Source: Micromonospora globbae (lineage in GTDB: Bacteria; Actinomycetota; Actinomycetes; Mycobacteriales; Micromonosporaceae). From it: a stretch of 64,000 nucleotides of DNA. How positions within the stretch are numbered: the stretch's first letter is position 1; each line of letters opens with the position of its first letter. The translations under genes and the position numbers were made by a program. This document shows, piece after piece, positions 8,356 to 14,256 of the stretch. The stretch spans positions 62,001 through 126,000 of the forward strand of contig NZ_RAQQ01000008.1 in NCBI RefSeq assembly GCF_003610785.1, in the 5' to 3' direction. The notes under the pieces were generated by a model. The model did not search any database. It was not told the origin of the DNA and saw only the letters and a list, made by a program, of their open reading frames with translations.

Positions 8356-8386
8356 GTATCCCTCTCGACGGTAAGGAGAGGGAAGT

Positions 8387-8608
8387 CTAATTAATGGAAA
8401 TAAGGGATTTCCATTCCAAATCATCAGGGTCAAGAAAAACGTCATCAGTTTCCGCGACTTGCACGCTCGAAACACCATCGAGCAGACCAGCCGCTCTGGC
8501 TCTCTTTAGCTGAGACTGGAGCGTGTCTACGTAAGAGTTTTCGTCAGCGATGAGGACCATGCTTACGAGAATCCCGGAATCAGCGTCACGAAAGGCTACG
8601 TATTTCAT
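8387..8608 (-). CDS. Small protein between terS and capsid gene, unknown function
   Basis: The 73-residue acidic protein contains a predicted helix (SYVDTLQSQLKRARAAGLLDG) flanked by short strands; no family is recognised. Its ATG overlaps the TAA stop of terS (TAATG) and it has its own GGAGG seven bases upstream, so it is made together with TerS. In phage satellites such small genes near the packaging module can modify capsid size or block the helper terminase; that role here is only a suggestion from position. Confidence 0.75.
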   Translation of the reverse strand: MKYVAFRDADSGILVSMVLIADENSYVDTLQSQLKRARAAGLLDGVSSVQVAETDDVFLDPDDLEWKSLISIN

Positions 8609-9039
8609 TAGTCATCCTCCATGAGTGCCTCGTAGTTCACGGGAGAGATAGCAGCCTCAGGGGTAGAAGGTTCCTGAGACTCAACAAACTTAATACGTCG
8701 TACCAGACGGTCAAAGTACGTTGCGCCGTAGCTGGCTTCACACTTTCTGATCTCTGCGTGAATAGCGACCTTGGATGACGGTTTAACGTCAGGGGACCAG
8801 AAAAGACCTACCAAAACCGCCACATTCTGAAGATGGAACCAGTCTGAAGGCTCAAGGATTGCGGCGATTTCTGAGCGTCGCCACATGTCATACCAGTCTC
8901 TAGCCTGCTGGTTCCATTCCTGGCAATCCGGTAGCTCAGGACCAACCATAGTCCCGTCTCTACGAGCTAAGAACGTGGTTTCAAATGCCGGCTTTCTGTG
9001 TGCATTGCCGGTGTCTTTTGCAGGTCTGGTCAGAGCCAT
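8608..9039 (-). CDS. terS: Phage terminase small subunit (TerS)
   Basis: The 143-residue protein resembles actinobacteriophage small terminase subunits that bind phage DNA and present it to the large subunit. Typical features are the basic N-terminus, a short linker, and the helix pair ARDWYDMWRRSEIAAILEPS followed by DWFHLQNVAVLVGLFW (about residues 46-81), then an oligomerisation-type helix KVAIHAEIRKCEASYGATYF and a charged tail. AAGGAGGTG eight bases upstream supports the ATG at 9039. There is no large terminase gene in the element, so TerS would have to work with a helper-phage TerL, as in phage-inducible islands. Paired palindromes lie upstream. Confidence 0.78.
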   Translation of the reverse strand: MALTRPAKDTGNAHRKPAFETTFLARRDGTMVGPELPDCQEWNQQARDWYDMWRRSEIAAILEPSDWFHLQNVAVLVGLFWSPDVKPSSKVAIHAEIRKCEASYGATYFDRLVRRIKFVESQEPSTPEAAISPVNYEALMEDD

Positions 9040-9062
9040 ATGGTTTCACCTCCTTTTTGTTG

Positions 9063-9076
9063 TGCATATTTATGCA
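9063..9076. promoter_or_regulatory. Palindrome, copy 1, upstream of terS
   Basis: TGCATATTTATGCA is a perfect TGCATA/TATGCA dyad with two central bases, 24 bp ahead of the terS start. It matches the palindrome at 9200-9213 in 13 of 14 positions, which makes an operator for a dimeric regulator likely. Confidence 0.5.
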
Positions 9077-9112
9077 GGAATCCCGTATGGGGCTGAATAT
9101 CAAAAAACTTTC

Positions 9113-9154
9113 TAGACCGGGGGCATGGGGAATTCCAGCCCCTGTACCGGTCTA
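9113..9154 (-). terminator. Terminator-like hairpin in the terS leader
   Basis: TAGACCGG (9113-9120) pairs with CCGGTCTA (9147-9154), with an inner GGGG/CCCC stem. On the minus strand it is followed by GAAAGTTTTTTG. It lies upstream of terS, not behind a gene, so it either ends an upstream transcript or acts as an attenuator. Confidence 0.6.
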
Positions 9155-9199
9155 CCCCAAATGATCATCGGGTATACCCCCTACCCCCTTCAAGATCAC

Positions 9200-9213
9200 T
9201 GCATAATTATGCA
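9200..9213. promoter_or_regulatory. Palindrome, copy 2, upstream of terS
   Basis: TGCATAATTATGCA is a perfect 14-bp palindrome 137 bp from its partner at 9063-9076. The pair brackets the region between terS (minus) and the small plus-strand frame starting at 9299, as expected for repression by looping or for a divergent operator. Confidence 0.5.
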
Positions 9214-9298
9214 TTCGTACATTCAGGCAAGATCATCCATCGATCGCACGCATAAACAAATCCTTCTGAATCAGATCAGCACCAAAGAAGGTGCAACG

Positions 9299-9469
9299 AT
9301 GGATGACGAAAGAATGCAACGAAAGAATAAGCACAGACAGACAGGCAAGAAATCCTGTGCATGTAAATCCATGATGGTTGTCTGTGCTACATGTCTGCTA
9401 ATTCCTGCTGAGATAGTGTCAGACAGCCTAGAACCGCAAAGGGTGGACAGAGGTACCAACACGCTGTGA
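9299..9469 (+). CDS. Possible small Cys/Met-rich protein
   Basis: A 56-residue frame starts at ATG 9299 with AGAAGG nine bases upstream. The product is basic at the N-terminus (MDDERMQRKNKHRQTGKKSC) and has a CAC and a CATC in a short hydrophobic stretch. No family is recognised. It is the only plus-strand frame in this part of the element and would be divergent from terS. The case rests on the ribosome binding site and position alone. Confidence 0.35.
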   Translation: MDDERMQRKNKHRQTGKKSCACKSMMVVCATCLLIPAEIVSDSLEPQRVDRGTNTL

Positions 9470-9560
9470 TCTTGGCTCAGCGCGGCTCTGAGGCCGTTTG
9501 CTGTGGCAGGCTGCGTCCTGGTGGAGTCGGGACACCAGGAGGGCTGGGGGGTGCCTCCCT

Positions 9561-9959
9561 TTAGCTAATGATGTATGTTTTATACGACGAAATGTTGATC
9601 TGTCTTGCATAGGCTTTGTAGACGTCTAGAGACAGACCGACAAATCTGGATTCTGTCATCTTGACCGCAGCGCGGTTGGCGAGGTCTAAAAGCTGGCAGT
9701 ATGCCCATTCCCATTCCGGAATGCCTGACTGCAATTCTGCCGGCAGGCGAGGATCAACAGCCGTTGGGTTGGCATCGAAACTCTGGGAAAGCCAGATGGC
9801 CTCGCAACCATCTTCGGTATAGACATACCGGTACATGGTCCCCTTGACATTATCGGTGTGCCCAATCTCAACAATTGTGTTTCCGAGATCGACAAGGTAA
9901 AGCACCTGATATCTCTCGTCTCTTTCCGAGAATAGAGACAGGTCTACTCGCTCTCTCAT
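9561..9959 (-). CDS. Hypothetical 132-residue protein
   Basis: A 132-residue soluble alpha/beta protein with no recognised family. The N-terminal half (LYLVDLGNTIVEIGHTDNVK, then MYRYVYTEDGCEAIWLSQSF) looks beta-rich, and the C-terminal half carries a helix around WEWAYCQLLDLANRAAVKM. AAGGAG nine bases upstream supports the ATG at 9959. It is transcribed toward terS but separated from it by about 520 bp, and an intrinsic terminator lies just upstream at 10022-10061, so it probably has its own promoter. Confidence 0.75.
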   Translation of the reverse strand: MRERVDLSLFSERDERYQVLYLVDLGNTIVEIGHTDNVKGTMYRYVYTEDGCEAIWLSQSFDANPTAVDPRLPAELQSGIPEWEWAYCQLLDLANRAAVKMTESRFVGLSLDVYKAYARQINISSYKTYIIS

Positions 9960-10021
9960 GGTGTTGTCTCCTTGGGGGTGTCGGATCAGACCGACTCAAG
10001 ATGAGTCGTATTTAAGTAAAA

Positions 10022-10061
10022 GGGAGCGTCAGCGAAATAGCCCCATAACTCCGACGCTCCC
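10022..10061 (-). terminator. Intrinsic terminator upstream of the 132-residue gene
   Basis: On the minus strand GGGAGCGTC pairs with GACGCTCCC over 22 nt and is followed by TTTTACTT. It lies 63 bp before the start of the gene at 9959, so like the terminators near 8340 and 9130 it precedes a gene. Confidence 0.7.
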
Positions 10062-10212
10062 AGCTAGATGCGACCGGTCACGGTCGGCTTAGGAAGGGTA
10101 ATGGGAAAAGTCTGAGAAACGGAAAGGGGCCGGCCATGGAAAGAACCGGCCCTATCCCTGATCTTCTTGCAGGATTGGCAACACCAGACGACACGGAAAG
10201 GATGCATGGCCC

Positions 10213-10250
10213 AGCAGGCTCGAAGAGCCTTAGAAGCCCAGAGGGCTTAG
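10213..10250 (-). repeat. Second copy of the double hairpin found behind the capsid gene
   Basis: These 38 bases match 7127-7164 at 36 positions. The two differences (A to G in one arm, T to C in the other arm of the AGRCTC hairpin) compensate each other, so the stem is kept. The second hairpin, AAGCCC/GGGCTT with loop AGA, is identical in both copies. Confidence 0.8.
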
Positions 10251-10398
10251 TTACCATCCCCATCCGTTGGGCACTACTCCAACGGAAGGCATTAATCCGT
10301 GGGATGTATCAACCCGACGGAAAATTGGGAAGGGCAATCTGAGACTGCCCTTGAAACAAGAGAACATCGAAGATGGATATTGGTAGCTTCTCTTAAAA

Positions 10399-10445
10399 CC
10401 CTGCCATTCGGCAGGGAAGCCCATAGGGTCTGCCATTCGGCAGGG
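10399..10445. repeat. Two tandem TGCC-attc-GGCA hairpins
   Basis: TGCCATTCGGCAGGGAAG occurs twice, 29 bp apart. Each copy forms a tetraloop hairpin, the first with the longer CCCTGCC/GGCAGGG stem (10399-10416). They belong to the structured non-coding region. Confidence 0.7.
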
Positions 10446-10570
10446 AAGACTATGTTTTTGATGGGCTAGGAAGCAGGGCCGGCAACCAATCCGGCCCGCC
10501 TCATGAACTAGCCAACGAACAGAAAGCACGGGAACCAACCATGCCTCTACCTATATAAGACTCGACTATC

Positions 10571-10759
10571 GGCCGTTTCCGGCCGGTACGGCAAAGAAAG
10601 TTCAAACTTTTTTCCAGCCGTCGCACACGCGGTGTGCTCCTAGTACCGGTCAAAGATTTGGGGACAACCCAGGGGAAGCAGGGCTTCCCTATACCGGTCA
10701 AGAATGAGGGACGATACGGAACGGGCGTAGCCCTGAAGTATCGGTCAAGAATGAAAGAC
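10571..10759. repeat. Three (four) units of hairpin plus conserved 16-mer
   Basis: The motif TAYCGGTCAAGAATGA recurs at 10644-10665 (degenerate), 10692-10712 and 10739-10759, about 48 bp apart. Each copy is directly preceded by a triloop hairpin of unrelated sequence: GCACAC/GTGTGC, GGGAAGC/GCTTCCC and GGGC/GCCC. A weaker fourth unit starts with the GGCCG/CGGCC hairpin at 10571. Regular spacing suggests iterons of an origin or binding sites of TerS (packaging site). Confidence 0.65.
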
Positions 10760-10964
10760 CTAGACCCCTGCGAAATCCTGACAAGGATTGAGCATAATTA
10801 TCTAGCAATTCTTATCTTAGATAATCGTCCAGGGTGGGGGGTTGGGAATGCCGCTACCCCAACCCCCCGACAATACGAAGGGGGTTTTGAGTGCATCAGG
10901 AAATCCATCATCACTCTATTATTAATATCCTAGAACCGAAATAGGAGAGATGTAACCCGATGGG

Positions 10965-11252
10965 TTAGTCAAGCTCTCCCGCCATGCGGCGGATAGCTGG
11001 GATTGATACGTAATCCTCATAGGTACGGCAACCGCAATTCGTGGTTGCCTTGCCATAGTATATTAGCTTCATTTCGCGGGCGAAAATCTGCCCGCAACGG
11101 CACTTGAAGAGCCCAACACGGTTTGTTCCTGATGAGGAACCATTCTTGTGCTTCTTCGAAAATTCAAGCACAAAGATTGCATCATCAAACCTGGTTCCCG
11201 GCGTCGGCCGGGGCAGGATTCTTCTAGTTCTAGTTTCGGTATTAGTAGACAT
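10965..11252 (-). CDS. Small zinc-ribbon protein
   Basis: A 95-residue protein with a CRCG pair and a CGC pair about 20 residues apart (FKCRCGQIFAREMKLIYYG, then TTNCGC), the Cys-knuckle layout seen at the start of many phage AP2/HNH-type and zinc-ribbon proteins. No nuclease motif follows, so DNA binding without cleavage is the safer reading. The N-terminal 40 residues are basic and Pro/Thr-rich. I chose the ATG at 11252 because AGGAG lies eight bases upstream; 33 further codons upstream are open but have no such signal. Confidence 0.7.
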   Translation of the reverse strand: MSTNTETRTRRILPRPTPGTRFDDAIFVLEFSKKHKNGSSSGTNRVGLFKCRCGQIFAREMKLIYYGKATTNCGCRTYEDYVSIPAIRRMAGELD

Positions 11253-11774
11253 GGGTTTACTCCTATAGCCAAGAATCGAAGGGAACACGGCAGAACAATA
11301 AAGCCGTGTTCCATCCCCTCCCCTGTAAGGGAGGATTACCGGCGAAACCATTAGTGAAGCCGGTAGGAAGAGGCAGGCGTGTAGCCTGCATAACGTAAGT
11401 TAGCCTGCGCCGTGGGGCGCACTTTCCCCTAAAAGGATCTAGGTATTCTTACCGGCAGGAATGGATGGGAATGCCGGTAAGAAAAAGTAGGTAGATAGAC
11501 CCTGCGCCACCGGGCGCACTATTAACCATAACTATTAACCATAACTATCTATCATCTTTATACCGTAATTTAAGCTATGGATTAAGTTAGTTACCTCGCC
11601 CGTAAGGCGAGGGATTAAGGAAGGTCGGGGTTTCAATAACCACCCCTCCCTTCCTTCGCCGAATATCTGCACAGCCGGAGGGCTGTGCCTATCAGAGTAC
11701 TAATGGGGATGGTGATGATATCGACCGTAGGGAGATATATAGGAAGGGGGTCATCATCATCAACATCATCAACT
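11253..11774. other. Non-coding region with hairpins and an AT-rich tandem repeat
   Basis: About 520 bp lie between the ATPase gene and the zinc-ribbon gene without a supported gene. It holds a 12-bp stem at 11446-11483, CCTCGCC/GGCGAGG near 11594-11612, GCACAGCC/GGCTGTGC near 11670-11689, two TGCGCC/GGCGCA tetraloop hairpins about 100 bp apart, and a perfect 13-bp tandem repeat. Being next to the RepA-like gene and AT-rich around 11520-11580, it is a candidate origin of replication. Confidence 0.45.
11521..11546 (+). repeat. 13-bp tandem duplication (ATTAACCATAACT)
   Basis: ATTAACCATAACT is present twice, back to back, without mismatch, at the start of the most AT-rich 60 bp of the element. 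Iteron-like tandem repeats next to an AT-rich tract and a replication ATPase gene suggest an origin; only two copies makes this uncertain. Confidence 0.5.
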
Positions 11775-12782
11775 CTACTCAGAGTCTTTCCTGTACCACT
11801 TGCCGTTACCGGCGTAGTGAACCCCATAGCCACCATCACCAAGTCGCTGTCTGATGGTTACTTCAGTCTGGTCAAGGTTTAGAGCTGTCTTCACCATCCG
11901 AGCAACCTCAGACTTGTTAGAAACTCCCTGACCATTAGCTAGAACCCAATCCCTTACCATGTCTCTAGTCGCTTCAAAATCCCTCTTCTTCTTCTCGGAT
12001 TTCTTCTCATCCTTCTTCTCAGGCTTACCGGCAACCGGCTTCTCAGCCGGAGTAAACCCGTAATCTCGGTTGCTCCAATATTCCCAGTCCGTATGCCCCT
12101 GTCCCTTGCCAGTAAAGGCGAGGGTTTCTAGGTCTTTGCCACAACGCCACACATGCACGCTCCAACGTGTTCTGGCCGTGAGAGCGAAGCTAGCTGCCGG
12201 AGTCTTACCCTTCTCGCCACCAGGTGCGAACTTATCGGAGGAATGCGCAACAACGATTACCGGAATGCCGTAAAGGGTGAAGGGTCTAACAGCAGCATTC
12301 CACCAATCATTTACATCTTGAGTGTAGTTAGGATTTCCTTCAATAAGAGAAATGAAGTTGTCTAACACGACTAGATTACAGCCGTCAGAAATAACCCTGT
12401 CAGCAACGACCTGCCACTGTTCCGGGGTAAACGGCATACCAGGGTAGGTGAGTACGCTTGTATGGTGCTTTGATTCCAAGCCCATCGCTGCCATATCCCT
12501 GACTACTTCTCGTTCCGCTCCACCATCCGAGAGGATGAAACTTACCCGCCATTCCCTGTCGTGGTGGATTGGCTGTCCCATGAATTCGGAATCACCAGAC
12601 ACAAGAGCCTTAACCATCCCGCAAACCCAAACACTCTTACCGTGTTTCGGCTGTCCGTAGACAACCGTAGAAACGTTGTGGAGGATTCCGGGGATGATGA
12701 ATGGTGGCTTCTGTAGATCCTCGCCATATTCATTCACCAAATCTGCCAGACTTCTAGGTCTGAAGAATTCAAGATCAGTCAT
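11775..12782 (-). CDS. RepA-like RecA-fold ATPase with C-terminal winged helix
   Basis: The 335-residue protein resembles RepA-type hexameric helicases and RecA-fold ATPases of plasmids and phages. Walker A GQPKHGKS is at 43-50, Walker B NLVVLDNF at about 136-143, and a sensor-type VIVVAHSSDK at about 175-184. Residues 253-266 form a Lys/Glu-rich linker, followed by a winged-helix-like domain (about 270-335, with GVSNKSEVARMVKTALNL). It probably unwinds or loads at the element's origin. The ATG at 12782 has GAGG nine bases upstream and overlaps the preceding zinc-finger gene by eight bases, so the two are coupled. A longer start at 12812 has no signal. Confidence 0.8.
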   Translation of the reverse strand: MTDLEFFRPRSLADLVNEYGEDLQKPPFIIPGILHNVSTVVYGQPKHGKSVWVCGMVKALVSGDSEFMGQPIHHDREWRVSFILSDGGAEREVVRDMAAMGLESKHHTSVLTYPGMPFTPEQWQVVADRVISDGCNLVVLDNFISLIEGNPNYTQDVNDWWNAAVRPFTLYGIPVIVVAHSSDKFAPGGEKGKTPAASFALTARTRWSVHVWRCGKDLETLAFTGKGQGHTDWEYWSNRDYGFTPAEKPVAGKPEKKDEKKSEKKKRDFEATRDMVRDWVLANGQGVSNKSEVARMVKTALNLDQTEVTIRQRLGDGGYGVHYAGNGKWYRKDSE

Positions 12783-13239
12783 GCGCGTAAACCTCATTCC
12801 ATGCGGCACCAACTCTCAGCCGGTGATATGAACCTTTGACGGTTCCTTTTCCGTTGTAGGTAACACATGGTTCACCGGGACCAGCCTTGCAAGTTGGGCA
12901 CGTTGCTTTGCCTGCCGGCTTTGGTCGTAGTGGTGGCTCACCCCAGCTAACCGCCTCTGGCGGATTAACCATCCGAACAATTTCATGGCTCCTCTTACAA
13001 CCGGAACCACAACCCAGCTTGTTTAGCCGATCCTGAGTGATCGTGGCCCTTACGTAATCGTCATGCAGAGAAATCTCAACCTTCCCAGCACCAGGAAAGC
13101 CCCTGGGGACAGGACAGCTAAAAAGCGCGTACGGCCCTTCCCCGTAAATCCGGAGAATCTTACGGCCCTTCATGCACTTCATAAGCTCCAGGTACGTCTG
13201 ATGCACCTTCTCGCACCGGTGATTCTTGTAGAACTTCAT
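12775..13239 (-). CDS. Phage-type zinc-finger DNA-binding protein
   Basis: The 154-residue protein ends in a CPTC...GEPC...H...R finger (CPTCKAGPGEPCVTY, then SYHRLR), a layout common in actinophage and actinobacterial element DNA-binding proteins. Additional Cys pairs (CGSGC, and two Cys in the first 25 residues) may form a second metal site. It is translated just ahead of the RepA-like ATPase with an eight-base overlap, so it probably helps that enzyme recognise or load on DNA. It could be a reduced primase-like zinc module, but no catalytic motif is visible. Confidence 0.7.
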   Translation of the reverse strand: MKFYKNHRCEKVHQTYLELMKCMKGRKILRIYGEGPYALFSCPVPRGFPGAGKVEISLHDDYVRATITQDRLNKLGCGSGCKRSHEIVRMVNPPEAVSWGEPPLRPKPAGKATCPTCKAGPGEPCVTYNGKGTVKGSYHRLRVGAAWNEVYAHD

Positions 13240-13254
13240 GAGTAGTCCTTCTCC

Positions 13255-13473
13255 TTAGATGATGATTTCATATCCGATAACTTCATCAGCCATGATCGTT
13301 AGTAGGGGGAAATAGACTTCTTCGCCGTCTTGAACAATGGATTCAAACTCGTAACATGGAACGCCCATCTCGGCAGTAAGCCTCGACTTTTCGTTCTGGA
13401 CTACTTCCACCCGAACGCCACCCCTTAGGTGGATGGCAGAAACCTTGCCTAGATAGTCAGCTGAGATGATCAT
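13255..13473 (-). CDS. Hypothetical 72-residue protein
   Basis: A 72-residue, mostly beta-rich protein (IHLRGGVRVEVVQNEKSRLT) with one Cys. No family is recognised. It lies between two zinc-binding small proteins in the minus-strand replication cluster, 15 bp ahead of the zinc-finger gene, with AAGGAGAAG upstream of its ATG. Confidence 0.65.
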   Translation of the reverse strand: MIISADYLGKVSAIHLRGGVRVEVVQNEKSRLTAEMGVPCYEFESIVQDGEEVYFPLLTIMADEVIGYEIII

Positions 13474-13552
13474 TAAAACTTCTCCTTCGATTTTTGGGTA
13501 AAAAGATCCCTGGGATTCCTGTGTTCCTTGTGTGTAAAGCCCTGAAATGTCG

Positions 13553-13783
13553 CTACCCCTCCTGGGATACCTCCTGGGGCACGTTCGGCCGTGTACGGCG
13601 ATCTGAGGCTGGTTTCTGAGGCTGCGTACGCGGGCCAGCTAGCGCGCGGTCATACCTGCAACTTAGGCACACGCTAAAGTCACGTTCGGTCTTACTGCTG
13701 TCTGTATAGCCGTACTGGTAGACGTGAAGCGTCAACCCACACTCAGGGCACGTCCTGTAAGTGTTATCAAACTTTTCAGCCAT
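13553..13783 (-). CDS. Small zinc-ribbon protein, first gene of the replication cluster
   Basis: The 76-residue protein has two CxxC knuckles (CPECG at about 12-16 and CLSC at about 39-42), the pattern of a zinc ribbon, followed by a basic Pro/Arg-rich tail. It has a very strong ribosome binding site (GGAGGTGA) and is the first gene of the minus-strand cluster that leads to the RepA-like ATPase. A regulator or DNA-binding accessory protein is likely; nothing more can be said. Confidence 0.7.
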   Translation of the reverse strand: MAEKFDNTYRTCPECGLTLHVYQYGYTDSSKTERDFSVCLSCRYDRALAGPRTQPQKPASDRRTRPNVPQEVSQEG

Positions 13784-13808
13784 TCTCTATCACCTCCAAT
13801 TCACTCTA

Positions 13809-13837
13809 GGAATATTGTCCTCTAAGTGAGATGTCAC
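13809..13837 (-). promoter_or_regulatory. Candidate promoter of the replication cluster
   Basis: On the minus strand GTGACA and TATTCC are separated by 17 bases and end 26 bp before the ATG at 13783. The match to a sigma-70 type promoter is moderate; the position in front of the first gene of the cluster supports it. Confidence 0.4.
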
Positions 13838-14216
13838 CTGTGGAGGGTAAAAAGAAAGGCTTAGGGCAAAGAAGGGCCACCCAATCGGGCAGCCCTTCCG
13901 GCTATTTTGCTATTCGGTTAGAATGTGTCTGCTGGTCTGTGCTCAAACCATTCCAGCGCTACAGCGCCGGCCAGGCACCCACGGATCAACCCTATCGAGG
14001 TAAACCGGCAGGCTCCATAGCCTGTGACCTGCGGTCTTGCTAGATCAACTTGTCTTCATACTGTGTGGCACACAGCATCTAGGGGTACCTGCGAGTCTTT
14101 TCGGGAGTTGTCATCAAAGAAGGAGTAGTGATCTTAGGGTTATCTATCTTCCCTGTTCAGAGCCTATATCTTGGGCTCTGGTAGTCTTCTAGGGGAAGGA
14201 GTTGCCTCTGATCTTT
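13838..14216. other. Right-end non-coding region of the element (attP arm)
   Basis: No gene is supported here. Seen are a hairpin AAGGGC/GCCCTT (13872-13897) followed by TATTTT, a CAGGCT/AGCCTG tetraloop hairpin (14009-14024), a 15-bp palindrome CTGTGTGGCACACAG (14061-14075) and the 14-bp end repeat at 14193-14206. The aminotransferase reading frame runs 17 codons into this end before a stop. Confidence 0.5.
14193..14206 (+). repeat. 14-bp end repeat, right copy
   Basis: GGGAAGGAGTTGCC, identical and in the same orientation as 4637-4650. It is not in front of any gene here, so its conservation at the element end is better explained by recombination than by translation. Confidence 0.4.
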
Positions 14217-14256
14217 CGGCCTGCGCCAGCCACGGGAAGAGGTTGGAGGTGAACTC
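14217..14256. repeat. attR: right 40-bp direct repeat
   Basis: Identical to 4569-4608 over 40 bases; the bases on either side differ. It restores the aminotransferase frame at the right junction and marks the return to very GC-rich chromosomal sequence. Confidence 0.95.

Larger units (their letters stand above)
10062..10964. other. Non-coding, hairpin-rich region of the element
   Basis: About 900 bp hold no convincing gene: the open frames have no ribosome binding sites and run through repeats. I count at least fifteen perfect small hairpins, for example at 10071-10086, 10127-10152, 10216-10230, 10234-10248, 10263-10286, 10330-10352, 10399-10416, 10431-10442, 10476-10497, 10571-10584, 10623-10637, 10673-10689 and 10723-10733. 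At 10797-10825 an AT-rich dyad and at 10836-10868 an 11-bp G-rich stem follow. The region could contain the replication origin, the packaging site or a structured RNA. Confidence 0.6.
4609..14256. mobile_element. Integrated phage-satellite-like element, 9,648 bp
   Basis: The element is bounded by a perfect 40-bp repeat, carries a tyrosine integrase next to attL, and has near-balanced base composition unlike the very GC-rich flanks. Gene order is integrase and two small genes (plus), a GntR repressor (minus), two small genes (plus), then capsid, a small gene and terminase small subunit (minus), three further small genes, and a minus-strand cluster with a RepA-like ATPase. Portal, large terminase, protease, tail and lysis genes are absent. 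This size and content fit a phage satellite that depends on a helper. A decayed prophage remnant is the alternative, but every gene frame is intact and ribosome binding sites are well formed, which argues against decay. Confidence 0.85.

Noticed and set aside
10136-10342. 68-codon plus-strand reading frame in the hairpin-rich region
   Set aside because: It runs through the duplicated double hairpin, has no ribosome binding site, and its sequence is explained by conserved stems.
10634-10933. 99-codon plus-strand frame over the 48-bp repeat units
   Set aside because: The start is not ATG or GTG in a usable context and the frame only follows the repeats; no protein-like composition.
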